Positions 56,654-64,000 of a DNA stretch of 64,000 nucleotides are shown piece by piece. The notes beneath the pieces were generated by a model, which saw only the letters and a list, made by a program, of their open reading frames with translations, was not told the DNA's origin and did not search any database. How positions within the stretch are numbered: the first letter of the stretch is position 1; every line of letters starts with the position of its first letter. Source of the DNA: Adiantum capillus-veneris (taxonomy: Eukaryota > Streptophyta > Polypodiopsida > Polypodiales > Pteridaceae); the NCBI GenBank assembly GCA_014529385.2, contig CM043955.1, positions 144,347,640-144,411,639 on the forward strand, given 5' to 3'. The position numbers and the translations under genes are program-made.

Positions 56654-57241
56654 ACTTCTAATGAGTCACAAAACTGGATGAAGCCATAAAGATGGCTCAC
56701 ATCAGAATTTTAGTAAAAGAAACATAACTTTCAAAATGACATCAAAATTTCATGAAACTTCTTAATTATCGGTTCAAGATATGAAAAAAGTTTCTAAATA
56801 CACAATTTACATGAAAATCTCAAAAATAAAAAATTTACTTTTCTAAAATTAGCAAATTTTACGTAAAACTGCACTTCACTACTTAGCTTTGAGAAGTAAA
56901 AATATCGGCAGTCTTTGTATATGGGTTACAAAAGCTTAGTACATCTATCACATACCTATTGAGGGATTTCTCAAAGAACTTTGGACGTGCTTAGCAATGA
57001 TTTGATTTAATTTCAAAAGAAACCATTAAAAAAGTGTCCATCCGCATAAAATAGTTGTAGAGAATGGCAATGGAAAGACACCTTTATATCTTCATTTAGC
57101 TTTATACTATTTTTTATCAACTCATATTGAGTGTTGGTCATAATTTCTCGAAACCATTTTCTATTTAGATAACAAACATAGTGTTGAAAAATATTTCACA
57201 AAAGTCTCCAAAAGCCACAAAAGTGCCTAATTTTTTACAGG
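56654..57241. mobile_element. 588-bp insertion of unknown type in the gypsy-3 integrase
   Basis: The integrase reading (LPIEFLLLTLTLD) stops at about 56650 and the expected continuation (VLRVAKGS, LEDLEKLDEQRLT) resumes at 57247. The 5-bp word ACTAG occurs at 56649-56653 and 57242-57246. The inserted sequence is AT-rich with no ORF, no TIRs and no TG...CA ends. A solo LTR with eroded ends or another small element is possible. Confidence 0.5.
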
Positions 57242-58403
57242 ACTAGTGCTAAGGGTAGCTAAAGGATCTTGAGTGGACTGGGCCTGAACTGCTAGAGAGA
57301 CTTGAAGATTTAGAAAAGCTTGATGAGCAAAGGCTAACTCTACTGTAGCTCACATCTATGCACAAAAGCTGAAACAAAAACAACTTTTTTATAACCATCT
57401 AGTTACAAAAATCTTCAAAAAAGGGGACTTAGTTTTAGTCTATTCCCTTAAGCAACACATTCCCAAGTTTAAGAAAAAGGGAAACAGACCGTTTATCATT
57501 GAATATGTATCTCCAAGTGGAGCAGTTAAGTTGTCCACCCTCGATGGTGAACCAATGGCTAATTGGATTAGTTGATGCCGTTTAAAGAAGTACAATTTGC
57601 CTCTAATCAATGAATTTCTAGAAAAGATGCATATAGCAAAGCAAATAAAGATAAAACTACATCAGGTCATTGATAAAGCCCAAGAGGAAGCTCGGCTTCC
57701 AGTACTCAAAAGGAAAACTGCTCTCGAAAATCAACAAATACCTATTCCCATCAACACTCTGGAACTAGATGAGAGACTATGGGAATTACAGAAGGATGCA
57801 ATATCGAGACAAGAGCTCAATTAAATGCAGTTAGTTATTCCACGTTAAAAAAAGAAAAAAATCACTCTTTGACTTCAGGAATATCGACTATTGAAGGATG
57901 CATCAAGAACCTAACACCGACATTGGGAGTAGTCAGCTTAAATGTGATAGTACATGGATGTTCATGCCCTCATTAGTTTGGATGCTTACCAGATGAACAA
58001 ATAAATGAAGCAATGATTCTTTGAATCTCATGGATGTGGATGTACAAGGTAGTACCATATTGGGATACCAATCATCTCAAGCTATCACCTAAAGGCGGAC
58101 AACTAATTGTTCCAATTGCACCACAAGCAAAGAGGAATGGAAAGGAGGTTATCATTAGAACAAACCATGAAGCAATCAATCTTCTCTATCCTATTGACAA
58201 GAAAATGCTACAAGTAGCATGCAAGGAGTCAAGCATATATGGGTACCAAAGGCACAACTTAAGGACAAGCCGATTTAAATTTGGGTGCCCAAGACATCAT
58301 CCACTGTACCTAAGACGGTTCCAAGGTCCAAAACACAAAGAGGATCATCCTCAAGAAGGGAACCTAAAACACAATGGATTTGGAGGAAAAAGTAGCACTT
58401 ATC
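57242..58403 (+). pseudogene. Gypsy-3 integrase C-terminus and 3' region
   Basis: YSLKQHIPKFKKKGNRPFII, SPSGAVKLSTLDGEPMANWI and CRLKKYNLPLINEFLEKMH form the integrase C-terminal domain up to about 57824. After that there are short frames, including one (58034-58474) with WVPK-like words of unknown meaning. Copia-2 interrupts at 58404. Confidence 0.6.
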
Positions 58404-58629
58404 TGTTGGAATTAGGGTTGCAGAGAAACACACACAGCTTGGAGAAGACAAAGGAAGCTCAAGGCACACAATAGAGAGTGTGTTACTTAGTGTGCAATGG
58501 AAAGATAGATAGCCCTACAGTGATGGGCATGTATACAATGCACGGGGGAAAAACCTCCTAAAGAGGGAAAAAATGTCCCAGCGGTCCTAGTGTGTTCACA
58601 CACATCACTACTACATGTATATGGTAACA
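58404..58629 (-). repeat. Copia-2 3' LTR (left)
   Basis: 226 bp, plus-strand TGTTGGAATTAGG to TATGGTAACA. The polypurine tract complement AATCCCCCCTGG follows at 58630-58641. Confidence 0.95.
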
Positions 58630-58704
58630 AATCCCCCCTGGAGTGATATAGTGAACGAGAGTTGGCACATGAGTAAAGGGAAGTGCCATGCCCTGAGGAC
58701 ATGA

Positions 58705-61700
58705 TCAGTCCACAAAGGGGAGTAAGCCCAAAGATTTGCAGAAAGCTTTATTCTTCTCATGAGACAATGCCTTTGTGAAAAGGTCTGCAAGGTTGTCTTG
58801 TGTTGGCACATACGCCAAGTTGATCTCTCTTGTTGAGAGCCTCTCCCTGACATAGTAGTAATGGACCTCAATGTGCTTTGTGCTAGCATGAAAAACTGGG
58901 TTTCTTGCAACTGCCAATGCGCTCTGACTGTCAGTGTAGATAGTCTTGGCAGTGTCATGTCCAACACCCAAATCATCCATAAGGCGTCTGAGCCATACAC
59001 ACTCAACCGTCGCTATGAAGACTATCCTGTACTCAGCCTCACAACTCAAAGTGGCCAGAGTAGGTTGCTTCTTGTTCAACCATGATATACATGAACTACC
59101 AAGAATGAAACAAAAACCACTTGTGGACACTCACGTGTCAAAACAACCAGCCCAATTTGAGTCCGAAAAAGCATGTAAATCTGGAGGCAATGATCCCCCC
59201 TTGGGATAAAACAAGCCAAGATATAAAGTGCCACTAAGGTAGCAAGAAATCCTCTTCATAGCCTGCCAATGCTGCCAATGCTTACACCCTGGGCTATGCA
59301 TAAATCTACTAACATGTGAGATTGCAAACTGAATATCTAGCCTTGTGTTGCATACATAAATGAGGCAACCAACAACACTTTGGTAAAGAGTGACATTAGT
59401 AGGATCGCCAGCATCTGTAGACTCAACTTCAAACCTATTTCCATGGGAGTGGCAATAGGTTTGCAATCCTCGAGTCCAAACTTACATAGCAATGTCTCTA
59501 TGTAACTTTTCTAACACAAGGCAATACCACCATCACACTGCTTACACTGTATGCCCAAATAATGATGCAACAACCCCAAATCTTTCATCTTGAAAGTAGC
59601 ATTCAAATTAGCCTTAAATTCAGCAATATGTCTCTCATTTGGTACAGTGATCAACAAATCATCTACATAAAGAATCACAATGAGAAGTACATCACCCTCA
59701 CGCTCTACATACAATGTGCTTTTTGCTGGACTGTTTCGAAAGCCTTGTTTGACCAAATGAGTGTCAGCTTTCTCATACAAAGCACAAGGAGATTGCTTCA
59801 ACCCATACAAAGCCTTGTTACATTTTCACACTTTGTCATCTTGTCCTTTCTTGACAAGATCGCGAGGCTGCATTACATAAACTTCCTCAAATATGTCACC
59901 ATTCAAGAAAGCAGTAACAATGTTTGATTGATGTACATACGAACCAAAATGAGCTGCCAATGCACAGTAGTCATACGACAAGTGGGAGCAAAGGTCTCTT
60001 CATAATCTATGCCTTTTTGCTGTGCATAAACCTTTGCAACAATTTGAGCCTTATGGCAATCCATCTCACCATCTGGCTTGCGTTTCAACTTGTAAACCCA
60101 CTTCATACCAATGGCCTTTTTTCCAAGAGTAAAATCAGATAAAGTCCATGTGTCATTTTCTATAAGTGCCATCATATTCCGATTGCATTGCAGCCATCCA
60201 ATTTTTTGAATTTTATGCTTCATCAAAAGACAGAGGCTCCTCAACATCATGTAAACTATACACAACCAAATCATAACAATCAAATGCATAAGATGCATGG
60301 CAAGAGCCTAAACGAGTACGGGGTGAAAGCATGTTAACCTGTCACGCTTTTTGTGCTAGTTAGCAGTTTCAAGTTAGCACATCTTCAAAAAGTTGGGCGT
60401 CTGGTAAATTTGTTACAAATAATATCAAAATTTGTCAGAGGTTGTACATTTGGATTCCTTGTTTCAAGTGCTTTCTATTGATATATCATATGTCATAGAT
60501 CTTGGAGATGTAGCTCAAGTTATTGTACTAGTTAGCATATGTCAAAATTGTGCTAGTTAGCATTGTCCGGGACATGAAAAAGCATGACAGGTTAACATGC
60601 TTTCACTCTACGACTAGACAAAGGTGCATCCAATTTACTGTCACGCACAGTGTGCACCAACCATTTTGTCATACCTCTAGCCTGCTCATTTTCAGCCCTT
60701 TCCTCATCAAGTACATCATGTACATCTGCATCAGTAATAGGTTGATCTATAACATTTATGAAACCCCCATAGGCTGTACATTTGCCTCATTCAAACTTAC
60801 ATTCGTATTTCCACCATTGAAAAGAGGCAACAAAGTGTCATAAGTGTCCTGTGAGCTTATATTACTGTCTCTAGTACATGACAACAAGGGCTAATTAAAT
60901 AGAATCTTCCACAAACACTACATCCCATGAAACCAGAATATGTTTTTTTCGCGGATGATAAAACCTATAACCTTTGCTTTTAGCACTATAACCAACAAAA
61001 ATACGTTTGACAGCCTTATCAGCCAATTTTCTATGATGTGTTTGTGGCACCAACGCATATGCCAAACAGCCAAAAACACGCATGTGCTCAATAGAAGACT
61101 TTCTATCATGCCATGCTTCATATGGAGTAATAGACTGCAAAGCTTGTGTAGGACACTTGTTTAGTACATAAGTGGCACACATGATGGCCTCAAGACAAAA
61201 AGAATGCGGGAAAGCTTGACTTTTGACCATACATCGTGCCATTTTCGTAAGTGACCTGTTTTTCTTCTCAGCAACACCATTTTGCTGAGTTGTATAAGGC
61301 ACTGTACATTGGTGTTTTATCCCACGACTAGCCAGAAATACATTGAATTCATGAGACATATACTCCCCCACTTGATCAGAACGGAGGGTGCCCATAGTAA
61401 ATTTTGAGACATTTTTAGCCATAGCCAGAAATTGTTTGAAGCACGTAGAAACTTTGGACTTCTCTTTAAGCAAAAATACCCATGCATGCCTTGAGTAATC
61501 ATCAATGAAAGTCACGAAGTAAAGGTAATTGCCCAAGGACGCAGTTTGCATGGGCCCACAAACATCACTATGCACAAGTTGCAGCCTACATGTGGCACGA
61601 ACTGAACCATCCTTTGGAAACTTAGAACGCTGCATCTTACCCAAAATACAGCCTTCACAAACATGTTTTACAGGTGCTTCAAGAGGTCGCAAAGAAGTAA

Positions 61701-62571
61701 CCATATCAGATTTCTACAAACGCAGCAAACTGGCAAAATTCAAATGACTAAAACGTGCATGCCAAAGTTTTGCATCTGAAATAGCCCTTGAATCTGCAAC
61801 TGCATTTACAAAATTTTGTCCACACTTGTCATACAAAGTGAGCTTATATAGCCCACGACACAAAATCCCAGATGCAATGATTTTATCACCAAAGCTGAGA
61901 TCATGAACTATACATCTGTCATCCACAAATTTAACTACAAGTCCAAGTCTAGCAAGTGCAGATACAGACAAAAGATTCTTCTTGATCCCAGATACATAAA
62001 GTGCATGAACAAGTGTGAAAGAACTTCCATTAGCAGCAGTAAGCACAATCTTTCCAACTCCCTGAACTGGATAAGAGGCATTGTTGGCACGTGATAGAAT
62101 TCCCATGAGGGACAGACTCGAGAGAGGTGAACAATTCACGATGTGAGGTAATGTGCTTTGTAGAACCACTATCGAAATACCACACACGTGAATCTGCAAC
62201 AACTGACAAGCATGCATCATGGACATCATGATTGTAAGTGCACTCTACGCTAAAAGACCATTCTATATCGACATCAGCATCACAGTCTCCTTTCACAAAA
62301 GACTCAACAATGGCTGCATTTGTAGTGGAACCACCCTCTTTCTTCTTAGCCTCTTTGCCCTTCAACTTAGGACACTGCTTGATCAAGTGATCATTAGCTT
62401 TACAATAATGGCAACGCATCTTATTTTTGCCCTTATCACTAGAATTGCCAAACAAAGTGCTGCCAACAGAAGCATTAGGAACATAAGTTTTTCCACTCGC
62501 AGCAGAACCATAAGGAGTGGCTGCATTGCTGTTACCACCCTTTCTTTGAGAAGCAATAAAAGCCTATTCAA
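58705..62571 (-). pseudogene. Copia-2 zinc knuckle, protease, integrase, RT, RNase H (broken)
   Basis: From 62571 down: knuckle CHYCKANDHLIKQC; protease VWYFDSGSTKHITSHRELF; integrase KHVCEGCILGKMQRSKFPKD, HSDVCGPMQTASLGNY, RSDQVGEY (family R-S-D-N-G-G-E) and QQNGVAEKKNRSLTKM; RT WVYKLKRKPDGEMDCHKAQI, then MYGLKQSPCALYEK and VILYVDDLLI; RNase H SDSNWAGCFD, TLATLSCEAEY and TIYTDSQSALAVARNPVFHA, ending GLLPFVD at 58705. Frameshifts near 61710, 60895, 59900, 59500 and 59130 split it, and a MITE sits between integrase and RT at 60321-60608. Confidence 0.88.
60321..60608. mobile_element. 288-bp MITE inserted in copia-2
   Basis: The terminal inverted repeats GGGTGAAAGCATGTTAACCT and (complement of the right end) GAGTGAAAGCATGTTAACCT extend through TGTCA(C/T)GCTTTTT, about 32 bp with few mismatches. 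They are flanked by TACG at 60317-60320 and 60609-60612 (or TAC, if the element starts one base earlier). Copia-1 lacks the insertion at the same place (around 24420-24440: single TAC equivalent), so the empty site is in the window. No ORF. TTGTGCTAGTTAGCA occurs twice inside. Confidence 0.88.
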
Positions 62572-62667
62572 CTACATGTTGTCTCGTCATATATTTTTTT
62601 GAAAGTGATTCTTGCAACCGCAATGTGCATAATGCATCAAACTTGACAACTTCTGGATTTCCTTGGG

Positions 62668-63254
62668 TCATAAGTCTCCAAGTAATAACAAAAGTCTGGC
62701 AAGAATCTGGTAAGGCATCAAGAACAGTCTGCACAAGGGAACTGAAATGACTTCACCTGCAGAAATAATTTGCTTATTGATATCCTTGACACTAGGAAGG
62801 AAAGTGTCCATATCATCTTTCTCATGCATAATCTTCGACTCCAGCTCTTTACGCAGCAAAGCAATTTTAGCCTCATTGCAGCTTGCATAAAGACCAATCA
62901 AAATGTCCCAAGCTTGTTTTGCAAATTTTGTTGAACGAATGTGAGGAACAATGGTGCGCTTCACAGACAACGTAATCATGCATGAGCCTGCACATCCTTT
63001 ACATCCCAACGAGATTGTTCTGCCATAGGCAAAACAACTCTAATAGCAACAATCCTTGCAAGAAGACCTGCAACATCCTCAACATCGCCTGCATCCTCAG
63101 AACCAGGATGTACATCAATGCCCTGCACAATATTCTAGACGCCCTTTGACACAAGAACATGTTGCATCATGTCATCCCACATAGGGTAATGGTCCCCATC
63201 CAACCTGTCCTCGGTAGCAAACATATTGAAGACATCTATGTTGTTGTCAGCCAT
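62668..63254 (-). pseudogene. Copia-2 gag, N-terminal part
   Basis: The start ATG at 63252-63254 opens MADNNIDVFNMFATEDRLDG. The next motif reads VLVSKGV-stop-NIVQ: the TGG codon of copia-1 (GVWNIV) is TAG here. Then KFAKQAWDILIGLYASCNEA and MHEKDDMDTFLPSVKDIN. Another stop lies near 63000 and a frameshift near 62750. Confidence 0.85.
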
Positions 63255-63575
63255 GGTAAATGGTGCACCTAATGTGAAAACTGCCCGAAAGTAGGAGAAA
63301 TAGAGCAGGAACAATACGTGCTATATAGCACAAACCATAGAAGACTTTAAGGCACCTGTTATGCAGAAAACGGCACTGACAAAAATTTTGCACAAAATGA
63401 CGAAATTGCCTGTGCAGACCTGCCTATAGTGGCAACGAAGGCCGAAATGAGCTCAAATCATAAATCTGAGCAGACACAGTTGGCAAACCTCACTATAACC
63501 GAAGAAAGTGAGCAGGCGTGTGCTGGAGCAGCTGGCGACTAAGCCCGGGAGGACGTAACCTGCTTTGATAACAAT
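63255..63575 (-). other. Copia-2 untranslated leader with primer-binding site
   Basis: No ORF. The complement of 63560-63575, ATTGTTATCAAAGCAG, next to the LTR is a diverged initiator tRNA-Met site. The rest is the leader before gag. Confidence 0.75.
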
Positions 63576-63802
63576 TGTTGGAATTAGGGTTGCAGAGAAA
63601 CGCACACAGCTTAGAAAAGACGAAGGAAGCTCAAGGCACACAATAGAGAGTGTGTTACTTAGTGTGCAATGGAAAGATAGATAGCCCTAGAGTGATGGGA
63701 GTATATACAATGCACGGGGGAAAAAACCTTCTAAAGAGGGAAAAAATGCCCCGGTGGTCCTAGTGTGTTCACACACATCACTACCACATGTATATGGTAA
63801 CA
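63576..63802 (-). repeat. Copia-2 5' LTR (right)
   Basis: 227 bp, the same ends as the left LTR. The TTATC target duplicate follows at 63803. Confidence 0.95.
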
Positions 63803-64000
63803 TTATCTTCTTTGTAAACTGTAAAATCAATGAAGCAGTGGAGAGTTAAGTCTCAAAACACTCAACCACAACAGTTCATCAATGAAAAACCAATATAGTA
63901 GTGGTGAGTAAACGCTCAACAACCATCATTATTGATACCGACAGTTCAAGAAATCAACGTGTCAAAGCATCCTGATGGTACAATAAAGCAAACAGAACAC
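63803..64000 (+). other. Continuation of gypsy-3 beyond copia-2
   Basis: Begins with the second TTATC and rejoins the 58,403 flank. Too short to assign a domain; presumably the 3' region before the missing 3' LTR. Confidence 0.5.

Larger units (their letters stand above)
58404..63802 (-). mobile_element. Copia-2: full-length Ty1/copia element
   Basis: 5,399 bp with LTRs at 58404-58629 and 63576-63802 and a perfect 5-bp target duplication TTATC (58399-58403 and 63803-63807). Minus orientation: primer site TTGTTATCAAAGCAGG next to the right LTR, polypurine tract CCAGGGGGGATT next to the left LTR. Gag, protease, integrase, RT and RNase H are in copia order but broken. By eye the LTRs differ at about 14 of 227 positions. 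It is the same family as copia-1. Confidence 0.95.
37901..64000 (+). mobile_element. Gypsy-3: Athila/Tat-like Ty3/gypsy element, nested with four insertions, continues past the window
   Basis: Host pieces on the plus strand: LTR/leader/gag (to 43217), gag end-RT-RNase H (45846-47278), tandem zinc-binding modules and integrase (55264-56653), integrase C-terminus and 3' region (57242-58403) and a further stretch (63803-64000). Between them sit a non-coding LTR element, a CACTA, a 588-bp insertion and copia-2. Each rejoins sensibly; for example, across the CACTA the RNase H end reads ...YQRE then DHLSRI once one AGA copy is discounted. The RT catalytic core is deleted, so the element is dead. 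Confidence 0.82.

Overview
This is a transposon-dense plant nuclear segment. The evidence is Ty1/copia and Ty3/gypsy LTR retrotransposons with plant-type polyproteins, CACTA (En/Spm) DNA transposons with TNP2-type transposase genes, long CT/GA/CA microsatellites, and one plant-specific DUF26 (Gnk2-type) secreted-protein gene. I saw no rRNA, tRNA, CRISPR or bacterial-style operon. The protein flavour of the copia and gypsy elements reminds me of non-angiosperm vascular plants (fern or gymnosperm), but that is an impression and was not tested.

Left part (1-10,711): retroelement remnants with a probable LTR (2088-2651); a truncated CACTA copy 1 ending at 5034, followed by 465 bp of flank that recurs beside CACTA copy 2; a fragment related to the satellite-built LTR element found at 43-46 kb; microsatellites; and a truncated, minus-strand, fungal-looking gypsy element (gypsy-1, 7461-10711, with 3' LTR 7461-8135).

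Middle part (10,712-32,000): copia-1 (5' truncated, 10712-26328) is split by an 11-kb gypsy-2 element (11688-22760, minus strand) that has both LTRs, a near-perfect 5-bp target duplication, gag, pol and a long extra region downstream of integrase. A truncated CACTA copy 2 (about 26.34-30.54 kb) follows. About 490 bp beyond its end lies the only convincing cellular gene, a 261-residue double-DUF26 secreted protein (31027-31812).

Right part (32,000-64,000): a gag-protease-only LTR element (about 32.6-36.3 kb), then a large Athila/Tat-like gypsy-3 that runs off the window. Its 5' LTR ends at 38793. Gypsy-3 has been hit by a 2.6-kb non-coding LTR element made of three tandem-repeat arrays (43218-45845), a structurally complete 7,985-bp CACTA element (47279-55263, TSD AGA), a 588-bp insertion (56654-57241) and a 5.4-kb copia-2 (58404-63802, TSD TTATC). 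Copia-2 carries its own MITE (60321-60608). Nearly all transposon reading frames are broken by stops and frameshifts, so only the DUF26 gene looks like an intact coding gene.
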